A stretch of 64,000 nt of DNA from the NCBI GenBank assembly GCA_019188255.1, contig JAETXT010000011.1, forward strand, positions 744,001 to 808,000, written 5' to 3'. The DNA is from Verticillium longisporum (Eukaryota > Ascomycota > Sordariomycetes > Glomerellales > Plectosphaerellaceae). The position numbers and the translations under genes are program-made. The notes beneath the pieces are model-generated. The model was not told the origin of the DNA. It saw only the letters and a list, made by a program, of their open reading frames with translations, and searched no databases. Each line of letters opens with the position of its first letter. Position 1 is the first letter of the stretch. Shown here in pieces: positions 1-11,931 of this stretch.

Positions 1-1
1 G

Positions 2-1891
2 GAATACCGACTTAATCAATGTGTCATTATCTTCCTGATCGAGAACCAGGATCATTTCTTGATCGGCATGCAAGGAACCGCGACGGATGAGAAGACGAAG
101 CAGGAGATCGAAAAAGGCACACCGTCGATCAGTGGCCCGACGACGCCTACGCCCAACAGACGATCGACCCTCGGCCGTTCTGCGTCGAACGCAAGCGCTG
201 GCGCCGACAGCGTTCGAAGAGACGGAAAGCTCCGGCGTCATCAGTCTACATCCTCGCGCCATTCACGGCACGATGGAGCCGTCACGCCCAACAGTCCTGG
301 CCTGGTTGCCACTCCTTCGAGCGGTCTTGGTAGAAGCAACACCGTGCCATCGAAAAAGTCACCGCACCTGCCCGCTGGCAGATTCCGCAAAGATAACATT
401 TCGCCCCTCACATCACCCACAGGCCCAGCCTTGACAGAACATATAACGCCAGCAACGCCGAATGAGCAGCCAAGCCCGTCCAGGTCCACTGCTCCATCCA
501 GTCTTGCACCTCCAGTGGGTGCGGCCACCCTCGCACCTGGGTCTGTGAGTGGCGCAGGCAGGAGTCAAGAAAGGCTCCTCGAGCTGCCTCAAGAAGGAAC
601 TCCCACTAGGGAAAGAAACTTGCAGAGCATCTTCCAGAGATCGCCCTCGGGCGAGACCGAGCGCAGACAACCGAACAAGCTGAAGAAGAAGAGGATACCA
701 GGCAGTGTGAACCCTAGTGCGGCAAGCTCTACCACCTCTCTTCAGGGAGCGCACTCGGCGGCCCCCTCACCGAGCGTCGAGGCCAGCAACCCCATGGACA
801 ATGCTCCATTCACCATCCCCGAGAACAGCCCACCACCTGCCCCGGCGCCGGTGGCCGCTGAAGCCCAAGCAGCGGAATTGACAGCTCGTGGTTCCCACGC
901 CCCGCACCACACTTCGCATTATCCCGAAACTAATCTCAAGGCAAATAAATCGCCGCCAGCCTCTCTTCACTCCTCTTTCAACGAAGGCTCGGACATGGAC
1001 CAACTGGATGAACCTGTGAGCATCTCAACGGCAGAGGCAGCCGATAGCATCAAGGAGAAGAAACGGCGATGGAGGCTGTCCCGCAGCAGGAAAGATGAGT
1101 CCGGACCTTCGCCTCCAGGAGTGACCTCGCCGCGGCTAGGCTTGGGCTCTAATGATCGTGCTGAGAGGAGCGCGACATCAATCGGCAGCTCCAGCAACAG
1201 ACCACGAAAGAGCTTCACGGCAGAGGGCACCGACGTCTCGTCTGGTCCAGAAGTCTTCAGCCTGGACTCACTCAACCAGGAGAGGGACGCGCAAGACAGT
1301 GGGCGTGACGAGCCCAAGGGGCCGATTGGCTGGATTCGAAACAAGTACAGGGAGGCCAAGGAGAACGCCGAACAAAGGAGGAATAAGTCCCCTCCAGCGG
1401 ATACGCGGCAACCCGGTGGACTGAGCGCCGCCATACTGCCGAGCCGAGGGAAGAGCCTGGATATCCGAAGAGAAGAGCCGCGATCTACACCGAGCCAGTC
1501 GGTTCCCCAAGCTCCTCAGCAGCCCGCAACGACGTTGCAGTCGACGACCCAGTCTCAGCCGCAGCCGGTAGCTCAACAGGCGACTCTTCCACAGTCAACG
1601 TCCCAGCACACAGCTCCTCAGCAAGCGGCTCCTCAGCCACCTATCACCCAGCAGCCACCGTCAGCTCCGTCGCAGCCGCCGGTCGACCAGCAGCAACTGA
1701 CGCCGGCCCAACAGCCGGCCCAACAACCAGTGCAACCACCCGCGGAACAGCCAACAGAGCCGGCCCAGCCGCCACCACAGCCTCAGCCTCAGCCGCAGCC
1801 CCCGGTCCAGCAACAGCCGTCGCCTTCCACAGCTCCGTTCCCTGTGACTTTGCCCACAACGGTCGAAGAGCCAGAGGAGAGCACCAAGTAG
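2..1891 (+). CDS. Sac7-like Rho GTPase-activating protein, C-terminal part (5' end outside window)
   Basis: The frame is open to the left edge, so the gene starts upstream; an internal ATG at 68 is unlikely to be the true start. The first 25 residues include FLIENQDHFLIGM, which I recognise as the end of the RhoGAP domain of the Sac7/Bag7 group; these proteins stimulate GTP hydrolysis by Rho1 and act in cell-wall and actin control. The remaining ~600 residues are disordered: Ser/Pro-rich with basic patches, a short charged helix-like stretch (WIRNKYREAKENAEQRR) near residue 430, and a Pro/Gln-rich tail (nt ~1500-1820). The stop is TAG at 1889-1891. No catalytic arginine finger is visible because that part lies outside. 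The family call rests on a short segment, so it is moderate; a disordered polarity protein with another N-terminus is the alternative. Confidence 0.6.
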   Translation, partial: EYRLNQCVIIFLIENQDHFLIGMQGTATDEKTKQEIEKGTPSISGPTTPTPNRRSTLGRSASNASAGADSVRRDGKLRRHQSTSSRHSRHDGAVTPNSPGLVATPSSGLGRSNTVPSKKSPHLPAGRFRKDNISPLTSPTGPALTEHITPATPNEQPSPSRSTAPSSLAPPVGAATLAPGSVSGAGRSQERLLELPQEGTPTRERNLQSIFQRSPSGETERRQPNKLKKKRIPGSVNPSAASSTTSLQGAHSAAPSPSVEASNPMDNAPFTIPENSPPPAPAPVAAEAQAAELTARGSHAPHHTSHYPETNLKANKSPPASLHSSFNEGSDMDQLDEPVSISTAEAADSIKEKKRRWRLSRSRKDESGPSPPGVTSPRLGLGSNDRAERSATSIGSSSNRPRKSFTAEGTDVSSGPEVFSLDSLNQERDAQDSGRDEPKGPIGWIRNKYREAKENAEQRRNKSPPADTRQPGGLSAAILPSRGKSLDIRREEPRSTPSQSVPQAPQQPATTLQSTTQSQPQPVAQQATLPQSTSQHTAPQQAAPQPPITQQPPSAPSQPPVDQQQLTPAQQPAQQPVQPPAEQPTEPAQPPPQPQPQPQPPVQQQPSPSTAPFPVTLPTTVEEPEESTK

Positions 1892-2778
1892 AGTGGGTAT
1901 ACTGTAATGAGATAACATGGCATCGATCGTTTTGGTCTGAAAGGCGTGCACCAGCTGCAGGTGATCAGCGCTGCCGGGACGCGGGAGATCTGCAGCATGA
2001 CAGCCAAGGGGGATGTACTGCCCACCTTTCCCTCCTGCTCCCCCTTCCCACCCTTTAATACGATTTTTATTCTTCTTGTTCTACTTCTTCCTTTTCCTCT
2101 GCTCCTTCTTGACCTCGTCTATCCGGGTCGAGGCAGATCTCGAAGCTGATTTCATGGAAACCACGGGACTTGATGTAGGCTTCTTGTGTGCTTTTTTGTC
2201 ACTCCCCTTCCAGTTTTCCTCCTTACGTAGCGACGGTGGAGGGGGAAAGGGGGAAAACGGACTACTTATAATGTGCGGAGTCGTCTCTTCGTTATCGTTT
2301 TGCCGTTCAAATGATTTCCGCTCTTCACGTGGATGGAGTTGCTCTTTGCCTCCCCCGCGTGCTTGGGTCTGCTGTTCTTCTCATTTTGGAGGCTGATGAA
2401 CCCTGTTTGCCTCCCTTTGATACCATGTATGTACTCTTTTTTTTTCCCTTGGGAGGTTGAGTCTGGCCTGTTCTCCTCCCTGTCTGTCTGCCCCCGTCGT
2501 GGACTGGAGGTCGGATGCGCCGTCGGCGGGGCGAAGATAATGTGATATGGAGAACAACTCCATCTGAATATAGCGGGGATGATACGATGCCTTTACCTGC
2601 CTGCTGCCTTGTGTGTGATGGTTCGTCTCGCGATACGGGAGTGCATGCATCTGAACTAATGATTGAAATACTGAACGAAGTGTTCATGGTTCAATTTTGC
2701 CGAAATATCGTACATGGTATATATGACGTGCGAAGTATCATACAAACAAGTAGCTATGCATACATGACGCTCATCGTG
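1892..2778. other. Intergenic, convergent 3' ends
   Basis: The stretch lies between the RhoGAP stop and the GPI10 stop. It holds pyrimidine-rich tracts around 2030-2110 and AT-richer sequence after 2560, as expected for two facing 3' untranslated regions. I see no supported gene here. Confidence 0.6.
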
Positions 2779-4833
2779 TTACGTCTCCTTGACGGGCGGA
2801 GGGTCCCTCTTCACGGGCCTCGTCTGCCAGACCACGAGACGCCCGGCGCGGCGCCAGTCCTCGCTGAAGAGACCGTTCCAGGCCGACCAGACGCGCCGCG
2901 GGTGGACGTCGAGGTGCTCGTTGGCGGCGAAGAAGTCGGTGATCCATGGTTCTATGCCCTCAAAGCCAATGATGTAGCGCGGGACGGGTGATGCCTCGCC
3001 CTCTGTGGGCCACAGCTCGCGGCCGAGGAAGCCGATGGGATCGTCGTAGAAGCGATCGGCCTCGTCGCGGTAAGAGAGGCGCTCGGGGGAGTCGGGCGCC
3101 GTGTGCAGCGGCGGCTCGCACGTCAAGGCACGGGCGCGAAGGGCGGGGTGAACGAGGTGGGCGCGCCACGGGGTCGAATGGCACGGCGTGAGGAAGAGCG
3201 CGTACAGCGGGTCTGCCTCTGCCTCGGCAGGAAGGACTTTTGGAAAGGGTGGCAGGAGGGAGGCTGGGCCGGGGTGGACGCGCTCGAAATCGGCACGCAA
3301 CAGATCGAGGACCTGCAGCGGAGCGGGCTGGTGAAAGATGGAAAGATAGCCTGCGAGTGTGGCGTTGAGCAGGAGGCCTATGTACACGAGGGGTCTTCGG
3401 GCGAGAGTCGGGCCGGGCAGCGGTTTTTCCTTCGTCGGCGCGGGGGCGGGTTTTGTGAAGAAGGAGGATACGAGAGGTGCGGCAAGGACGTGCAACATTG
3501 GTAGCAGAGGGTAGATGAAGCGGACCTCCTTGTGTGAGATGAGGGAGAGGGTGGCGATCATGGCATAGACGGAGGCGGCAAGCGTGCGGAGAGTGAGGTC
3601 TGTGACACGGAGGCCTGTAGAGGGGACCTTGTAGAGGGCGGCAAGGGCGAAGGGGAGGAAGGTTGTCGTTAGGAGAGGGATGCCTTGAGACAGGTAGTAA
3701 TGCCAGTCATTGCGGCCATAGAAGACGGCGAGGGATTGTGAGATGTTGAAGTAAAGCCACTTGTAGGCAGGCAGCGTCCACTGGCCAAACCAGAGGCGAT
3801 CCGAGACGAGAGACAAGCCAAGGACAAGCGCACCGCAAAGAATAATTTCGCGAATGACGACAGCATAGATGCCCGACGTGACGACGGATTTGGGGTTAAA
3901 AAGAGTTGTAGCGAATGTGGTGATGATGACGGTGAGCCAGATGATGATGTTGGTGGGACGCAGCGTCACGGCGATGGCGGCGAGAGCGAGCGAGAGGCGG
4001 AGACCATTGACACTCTTGAGCATGGTTGAAGGACCCTTGGGGTTCTCTTTGACCGACTCATGCTCCGCAAACAATTCCCAGGGCCAGTAGTTGAGGGCCG
4101 CAACGGTGAGCGTTGTCTCGAGAGAGTTGGAAAAGGTGCGTGTCGAGCAGTACCAATGGAAGGGGTTGCACATGCTCATGAATAGCTGCATCTGTCAGCT
4201 TGGTCCATCTCATTTCATGAGATCCATTCCATGGTCCATCTCAGTCCATGAGACACGTCATTGTATGAGAGAACAAGAACCTACGGCAAACCAGGAGGCA
4301 CTCGTGTCGGGTCCGAACAGACGGACGGCCAGCTGCCATGTGCACCAGTCGCCGGCGGCGGCAAAGACAGCCTGGGCAGCCTTCGGAGCGGCGGCCAGAA
4401 GAATGGGGCGGGCGTCGAGCCAGACGGGCAGAAGCCGGGCGCCTTGATCGGCCAGCCAGTAGACGGCGGCGAAGAGGGCGGGATGCAGCGAGGAGCGAAG
4501 CTGGTGCTGCCACTCCCAGGTCAGCCAGGCGCCGGCGCCTGGGCCGAAGGCCATCTGCCAGGCAGGCTCGAGGGCCTGGAAGTACTCATCAGGCTGAAAG
4601 AAGGTGGTGACCCAGTAAGCGTTGAAGGCGCGGATGACGAGGAGGCGGAGAAGCACGGCGGTCCTGTTCTGCTCGTTTCGAGCTTCCATTAGGAGTTGGG
4701 GGTCGGAATCGGAGTCGGGATCGGACGCGGCGTGGCCGGCCTGTTCCTGTTTCTGTTTTTCCTGCTTTTCCTGTCTCTTGTGCGTCTGCCTCTCCTTGTG
4801 CGAGGGCGTACGCCGGGAGCTGACGGAAGCCAT
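2779..4833 (-). CDS. GPI10: GPI mannosyltransferase 3 (GPI10/PIG-B)
   Basis: Two exons: 4833-4285 and 4191-2779, with a 93-base intron (donor GTAGGT, acceptor GACAG, phase 0), giving 653 aa. It adds the third mannose to the GPI anchor precursor in the ER membrane, using dolichol-phosphate mannose. The signature FFQPDEYFQALEPAW near residue 80, followed by WEWQHQLRSSLHP, matches the luminal loop of the GT22 family. RTFSNSLETTLT follows the junction, as in yeast Gpi10. The rest is a series of hydrophobic segments (for example residues ~230-260 and ~380-430). The N-terminal ~45 residues are charged and disordered, with a KQEKQEKQKQEQ run. The gene is divergent from ornithine aminotransferase and convergent with the RhoGAP. 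Length and motifs fit a complete protein. Confidence 0.92.
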
Positions 4834-5859
4834 GGCCGACCTGCGCGTCTCGTCAGAATGGGCGAGACTGTGATGCTTGGCCTGTGGTGTTGTGGTTTCT
4901 GAAATGTGTCTTGACCATGGGCCAGAATGGAATTCAGAGGAAGGAGCTCCTTTCCCCCCCTGGAGCCCCCAGATCTGCCCCCTGAGCGACGGTGGCCTTA
5001 CCTGCTAAACGTATCCTCGCCACAGGTCCTCAAGGGGGGCTCAGGGCTCTCGGTGTAGCGCTTGTAGCCGCTGAGTCTCAGGGGGGGGCCTGCTCCACCT
5101 CCCGCCATTGGACCACCCAGTCGGCTTAAGACACAATCAACTGGCCTCCCATTGGCGCTCGCCCGCCCTCCATCCCTCCTCCCCAATCCGGACGATCTGG
5201 CCGACGATGGAGCCAAGAGCCCTTCTCGTACCTCCTGCTAGCATCTTCACCCTATCGTCGTCTTGGAACTATCAGCTGCGACCATCTCCCGCTTTCCCTC
5301 GGCCGCCCCGCCCCATGCCCATCCAACACGTCCCGCCAATGCCCACCGCCCATGTGACCAGCCCGCCGGTACCTCTGTGTCATGCTCGCCCGCTCCTCCG
5401 CGTAAACCTGCGCATAGGGGTATCACGGTGGAGCGTCCTGCCAAATCGTCCGTTCCCAGGCGCAACAATGATCTGGTCATGTTTGGGGTTTTTTTCCCTC
5501 TTGCGCGCCCTGAAAAAACGTTCCAAGAGGTTCCAGTCTGTTTTCAATCATAGTGTCAGCCCCGTAGACCAGTGGTTCATTGCTTCTCAAGAAAAACAGG
5601 GTATATCTAGGCCACCCCTCCCTTCTAGAAAGACCACCCCGCGATTTTGCCCCTCCTTTCTTGTTCTCTACTCTCAACACCTCTCTTCTTGCTTTGGATA
5701 TCCCTGTGCATTTCCGTTCCTCAACCTCACATGATACCTTGATCTGACGAGCAAGAAACAAGCCTGCGACCCTGACGATCACCACTGCATTTGTCTGATT
5801 GACATCACACCTCCCACAATTTTTCAATTCCCCATCTACATCTCCTCCCCTCTCACACA
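4834..5859. promoter_or_regulatory. Divergent promoter region of GPI10 and ornithine aminotransferase
   Basis: About 1 kb separates the two start codons. The right part is pyrimidine-rich with C-runs (5270-5420, 5640-5860), typical of fungal leaders. A 208-codon open frame at 5108-5734 has no recognisable domain and looks like leader sequence. I cannot assign binding sites. Confidence 0.5.
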
Positions 5860-7252
5860 ATGGCCCCCCACGCCGACAGCCCTTCTGGCACCTTTGCTGC
5901 CACCCCCTCCAAGTACCATGCTGCCTCTACCGACGGCGCCATCAAGACGGAGGAGGAGTACGCTGCGCACAACTACCACCCTCTGCCTGTCGTCTTTGCG
6001 CGCGGCAGCGGCGTGCACGTCTGGGACCCCGAGGGCCGCCAGTACCTCGACTTCCTCTCTGCCTACTCCGCCGTCAACCAGGGCCACTGCCACCCCGAGC
6101 TCGTCAAGGCCCTCGCCGACCAGGCCGGCCGCCTGACCCTCTCGTCGCGTGCCTTCTACAACGATGTCTTCCCCGCTGGGCCGAGAAGGTCCGTGACGTC
6201 TTCGGCTACGACATGGTCCTGCCCATGAACACGGGCGCCGAGGCCGTCGAGACGGCCATCAAGATTGCCCGCAAGTGGGCCTACAAGGTCAAGGGCGTCG
6301 AGAAGGACAAGGCGCTCGTCTTCTCCGTCGAGGACAACTTCCACGGCCGCACCATGACCGCCATCTCCCTGTCCACCGACCCCGAGTCCCGCGACAACTA
6401 CGGCCCCTACGTCCCCGGCATCGGAGCCTTCAGCCCCTCCACCGGCAAGCCCATCCGCTACAACAACATTGCCGACCTAGAGGAGGTTCTCGAGGCCCAC
6501 GGCAAGGAGACGGCCGCCTTCATCGTCGAGCCCATCCAGGGCGAGGCCGGTGTCGTCGTCCCCGACGAGGGTTACCTCGCCGCCGTCTCCGCGCTCTGCA
6601 AGAAGCACAATGTTCTCTTCATTTGCGACGAGATCCAGACCGGTATCGGCCGCACCGGCCGCATGCTCTGCTCGCAGTGGGCCGAGATCAAGCCCGACAT
6701 GGTCACCCTCGGCAAGGCCATCTCCGGCGGCATGTATCCCGTGTCGGCCGTCCTGTCCAGCCGCGAGGTCATGCTCGTCGTCGAGCCCGGCACCCACGGC
6801 TCCACCTACGGCGGCAACCCCTCGGCTGCGCCGTCTCCATGCGCGCCCTCGAGATCATGGAGGAGGAGGACCTCACGGCCAAGGCCGAGAAGCTGGGCCA
6901 CATCTTCCGCAATGGCATCACCGCCTTCGGCTCGCCCATCATCAAGATCGTCCGCGGCAAGGGTCTGCTGAACGCTGTCGTCATTGACGAGTCGGCCGCC
7001 AACGGCCGCACGGCGTGGGACCTGTGCATCCTGCTCAAAGAGAAGGGCCTGCTGGTACGTTGTCCTGATGAGGCTCCCTATTTTTACTGAATGCACGCTA
7101 ACACACGAGTCCAGGCCAAGCCCACGCACGGCAACATCATCCGTTTTGCGCCTCCTCTCGTCATCTCCGAGAGTGACCTGCGCAAGGCCATCGACACCAT
7201 CGGCGAGGCACTCAAGGAGCTGCCGAACGTCAAGAAGGCCGCCGGCCACTAA
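5860..7252 (+). CDS. CAR2: Ornithine aminotransferase, reading frame broken twice
   Basis: PLP-dependent class III aminotransferase converting ornithine and 2-oxoglutarate to glutamate semialdehyde, in arginine catabolism. Exon 1 is 5860-7054, the intron 7055-7114 (donor GTACGT) and exon 2 7115-7252, ending AAGH-stop. Visible motifs: [48 protein letters not shown] (PLP aspartate) and [16 protein letters not shown] (Schiff-base lysine). The frame shifts at the C-run 6171-6174 and again at 6818-6821. In both places conserved sequence continues in the next frame, as if one C of five were missing. Exon 1 is 1195 nt, two short of a multiple of three in the needed phase. Counting those two bases, the protein would be 444 aa, the usual length. 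No other defect is seen, so sequencing or assembly errors are likelier than a pseudogene. Confidence 0.9.
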
Positions 7253-8644
7253 ATGCGAAGTACGCGCATGCTACGGCCGATGTAGCCAGTCGCATGTCGG
7301 GGGTCATCCCGGTCGGGTACCTCGACATCCGCGCATCGTCTCCTGACGACAAGCGAGCGCTAGAAGGGGTGTCGGGGCTGCACCTCTGTGTGGCCGGCCC
7401 CGGATCCTTTGAGACGAGCCGTTCGGAAGGTGAGATGGAGTAGGAAAAGGGGCGGGAAAGGAACGGGAAAATGGGGGTGTTCGGGTAGCTGGTTTTTAGC
7501 CAACGCCGGCTTTGCTTGCTGTCGGCCGGATCTGAGGCGACTTCCGGGAACCTGATGAGGCCTCCCCTCCTTTTGGAGCAGTAATAAAGAGGAGGAAAGA
7601 GAGAAAGATTGGTCCTATCGCCTTTGGTATAGGCTGGTGGTTCGCGGGGTAGGAGGGGGGGGCAAGATATCACCCGACTCCGTCTTTTGAGGGAAGTTGG
7701 GCAGCCTCCCCCCTCCTATCTGGCTGCGCAACCCCGTGTTGTATAGCGAACAGCGAGATAACACGATAGATGAACGTTATGAAAGAGGTCAGACACCTCC
7801 TTATTTGAATGCACGTCGGATTGAGTACCACCCACCAGCGATCGGCCACAGAAAGAGCATATGCATGCATACCCCACGGCCACGGAACCAATGATCATGT
7901 CTCGCGCGCCACGCTGTCCACGTTGGAGCGGACGCCAACCAGGCAAAGCAGGGCGACTCGGTCGTCACGAATACAGCCACGGGCATTCAAGAGGGCTTGC
8001 ATATGCACCTACCGACTGTACCGTACAGCCTGCCGGGGAAGGGGTTCTGCTCGCCTGTCACATACATACATTTATTTGATCACAAAACTCGTGGCGCGCG
8101 TCGAGACGGCAACCTTGACGTGCAAGGGGGGTTAGGAGGAGGAGGAGGGTCGCATCCGACCTAGTAGCAACGGCAGCAGTTCGCTCGCCAACCTACCTTG
8201 CTACCTACAGGTAGTCCAAGGGGGAGGAAGGGCTGCGGGGGCGTGGCCGCCGTTTGGTGGTGGGCGGGACGGCCGGGTGTGCTTAAAGGGAGGGTCGCAC
8301 GGCAGATGCGCGCGCTCTCCTCTGCTTGCCACCCTTCTGCCTCCCCCACCCCCCCTCCTCCCCTGGGCCTCGGGAGTGGAGATCTGACAAGGCAGTGGTA
8401 GCGTGGGACAGATGGGTTGACTGATCGCGCTTGCGAGACAGGTGTGCGTGTGGTGGTGTGTTGTGTATATGCCTGTATGTGTGTGTGAGAGAGAGTGCAG
8501 TTGGGTCGGCGTGGGGAGATTGGTTCGTTGTCGTGATTGTTGGTTGGTGTGTGGACGAAGCCTCAGAGGCAGCAACCAGCTGGTGAGCGGCTCGGTCACT
8601 CTTCTGGGATGCGGTTCGGCATGGGCACCTGTGAATGGTGAACG

Positions 8645-8664
8645 CCAGCCAGCCAGCCAGCCAG
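8645..8664. repeat. (CCAG)5 microsatellite
   Basis: Five tandem CCAG units in non-coding sequence between OAT and ATG1. Confidence 0.9.
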
Positions 8665-10330
8665 TCCTGACGACCTGGGGTGACAGCTCTGGGGGTGGCT
8701 GGGTTTCCGAGAGATGAGGTAAGACAAGCAGGGAGGCAGACGAAGCTTGGATCATTTGGCCTCATCCGGTCGCCGCGGTTGAGACATGTGTCGTTTGGAC
8801 GGGTGACGGCTGGCGATGGTGAGGGGCCCCGGGGAGATGGCGCATGAGGCTTGCATGGTGATGTCAAGGACGTCCAGGAACCAGGTTCTGTCGAGGCCTT
8901 TCTACTTTGTTACAGGCCAGCGCCTTCGTGGGCTGCACAGATCTCCGAGTCCTACGTGTTGCGAATAGTCCTTGAGAGCTGACAATGATAATGCTGAAGC
9001 CAAGTGAGCAGACGAGCTTTCGCGATGGTAAGTCGTCTCGCCCAAAAAGGAAAAGGACGCCCAATCTCAACGTTGAAGCGAGAAAGCGATCAAGGCAGAT
9101 AGCCGGCTGCCGTACAAGGCTCGATGCAGACAAGGATAAATAGAAACAGGGGAACGAACGGTACGCCGATCAGCGCTAGAGACTCATGTTTCGGGCAGGC
9201 AGACAAGGCAACAGGTGTGGGCATTCTCGGCACTGATGTTCCATTCAAGGCGCGTCGCTGCAGGACGCCCTTGTTGCCTGAACGCCTTGCAGAAAGTGAT
9301 CAAGCATCGAATGCCCCGAGATCGTTTGACTTGACTCGACCTCATCGGGACCTCTTCGGGGCGGTAAGAAAAGGCTTCTGACGAGCGATTCGACTCAATG
9401 GCACAAAGTGTTGGCCAAACCGTACCGAGTGATTGCGCCATGTCTTGCAATATCAGGTCATGGGGATCCGTTGATTCAGGTACCTGCCACAAATGGCAAA
9501 GAGGCGAGAGAGGCCAAAAAGCGATTCATTAGATGTTCTGGCGTAATCTAGAAGGATGAGTAGTGCATCACTGGGCGCCTTCCGAGCACCCAGTTACGGC
9601 ACTCGCCATCTGGCGCCATCGGTCGCGTAGCTCGCTTACGTGCTCGTGTGTGGTAGGCGGTCGGGGTGTTAATAAGGAGACGTCATGCGTCACCAGGACA
9701 GGCCACCGATACTGCCAACTGTCGAGCTGATGGCGACAGCGGTACAGCGCGTTCAGACTGCTTAATAAGGTTTTGGTCTCCTAGGACGACGAACGCTCCT
9801 ACCATGATGCTTCACCAGGGTGTTTCGGTGAAGAAAGTAAGCTACCTTACGTGGGAGAAGCAAAGCCGAGATCCATCTATGCGAACTCAAATAAGGGACA
9901 CAGTGATGGAACACGAAGGGTCCACGCCCAGCCCAGCCCAGCCTGCCCTGCCATGGCCTGGAAATGGATGGTACCGACATACAGTAGAGTGATGGATGAA
10001 TTATGGGCGGTGTTGACGGGAGGTGTGGGTACCTCCTGTGACTCGTCTTGTTATCGCACGCATCCAGCTCAGCTTATCGCGCAATGATAACCTCCAGAAG
10101 AACGAGCGCGCGCACCACCCGATAACGCCAACCTGAAGAGGGGTGTCCGGTGTCTTGGAGCATGACTGCCTGGTTCCCCGCTGGTACCAGACAAGTCTCC
10201 CCACAGCCCGATCCAGGCGCCTGTTCGAGGCGACCGAGCTACTCTCAGGCGCCACCTGGACCCTGGCAGAGACCTGAGAGGTACGTGCGGGGCAAAGTCG
10301 ATGCACCTGCATTGGTCGCCCGGAAGTGCT

Positions 10331-10378
10331 GGCAGCAAGCAGCAGGAGCAGCACCAGCACCAGCACCAGCAGCAGGAG
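10331..10378. repeat. AGC/ACC trinucleotide tract
   Basis: Tandem AGC and ACC triplets in the ATG1 upstream region. They are open in all plus frames but there is no sign of a protein around them. Confidence 0.75.
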
Positions 10379-11931
10379 CCACCAGCTGCGCAGGTGCACA
10401 TTGCATGCCGCCGATAGCATGGGGGCTCCAAGGCCTGTCACCGCATCACGAGCCCACCCCCAGGTCCCAAGGGCCCCAATGTCCTACCTAGACCTCCAGG
10501 TCACGACCATCATCAGTTCCCCCGTTCCCCCCTTCCCCCTTCTTTCAAGGAAGACTCACCACCGGACTGTTTTGTTGTGCTCCATATTCAGATCAAAAAC
10601 AGTCCCGTCCATCCATCTCGACCGACCCTGGACGCCTGAGCTCGCGCCTGCGCCTGCGCTGTACCGAAGCAACCAGAGAGACAAGCCTCAACGCCAGTCA
10701 TCCGTCACCGTGACACCACATCACACATCGAGTTACCACCACTACGACGACGCCGCCCTTCACCCCCCCACGGCCTGTCCCCCTTCCCCAACGTCAGGCA
10801 TCGTGCAACACGGCATCCTCCCACCAGGTACCATCCTCTCCACCCTCTTCCTACCAAACCTCCACTTGCGTTTGCGCCGACCTATGCCTGCGCATATGTC
10901 CACATACACGTTCATGCCCCCCCTGCTGCCACCTCCACCTGCGCGTCTCCTGCCTCTCGTCTGCCATCGCTCGTCTTGATCGCCCTCCTATCATCCAACG
11001 CTCCTCGGTCCTGACCTCTCGTCTTCCGGCCCTCCTCTCGCCCTCTTTTCTCTCCTTTCACCTCCCGCGCCCTACGTCCTGTTGCACCTCTGCGTCTTGG
11101 GACCTCGTATCTACGATAACTTACATTTCCCCCAAATACACCTCTTCACTGCACGTTGCGTCCATCAAGGTTCAACAACGCTTCAGGCCTTTGAAGTTCC
11201 GAGTCATTAGTTTGGCCTCGGATCTCTCTCTCTCCCTCTCCCGGTTGCACTTTGCACTTTGCCCCTCAAGGTAGCCAGTCTATCATAGCCTCTCCTCGTC
11301 TCTCCCATCCCACTGCCTGCCCCCGATCTTGGTAGACCCCGTCAGACCGCTGAGACCGCTGAGGCATCTGAGGCATGCACTTACACCACTCTCGCCTCCC
11401 ACGCGATTCGATCCCCGTTGTTTGACCTCCAAGCTAACCTTCCGTCTTCCATAGCATTAGTCACTACACCCAACGTTCACTACCTCAACCCTGCCGTTCT
11501 CTTCCAACGCGCCTACATTTGGCTGCCGACAACCATTCTGTTCCGATCCAGATCCGAACCACCTCTGTCTTACCTCGACATCGCCAACAGCACCACCGTC
11601 GACATACCACCTGCAGCGACCCTGCTTGATTCGACTTGACGGTTACCTACCGTCTTGTACGCCTTCGCGCGTCCACCAGCTTGGTTCACCGACACGATTC
11701 GTCAACAGTCATCGTTGACACCACGATCTTGTGCCACAGCCGTCGTTCTCCTTTTGCTTTAAACCTCTCTATACCCACCGCTGTTTCCTTCCGAGACAAC
11801 CCATGTACATGACGACATATTCAACAGCCCATCGCCACCGGACCCTATAAGCCCTCTGGGCTCCCTCGTCACCTTCTGCCTGCCATCCAATCTGCCACCT
11901 GGAAGCAAGCAAGCCACATACTGCAGCCGAC

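Larger units (their letters stand above)
7253..11931. other. 4.7-kb spacer, no gene seen
   Basis: OAT 3' region followed by a long spacer upstream of ATG1. It contains a G-rich/purine stretch (7430-7660), a GT-rich tract (8440-8500), a CCAG tetranucleotide repeat (8645-8664) and an AGC/ACC triplet tract (10331-10378). From about 10480 to 11930 it is strongly pyrimidine-rich, probably promoter and long 5' leader of ATG1. Open frames here lack domains or coding character. No tRNA was recognised. Confidence 0.6.

Noticed and set aside
5108..5734. 208-codon plus-strand open frame before ornithine aminotransferase
   Set aside because: Pyrimidine-rich leader-like composition, Pro/Ser-rich translation with no domain, and it ends shortly before a well-supported start codon.
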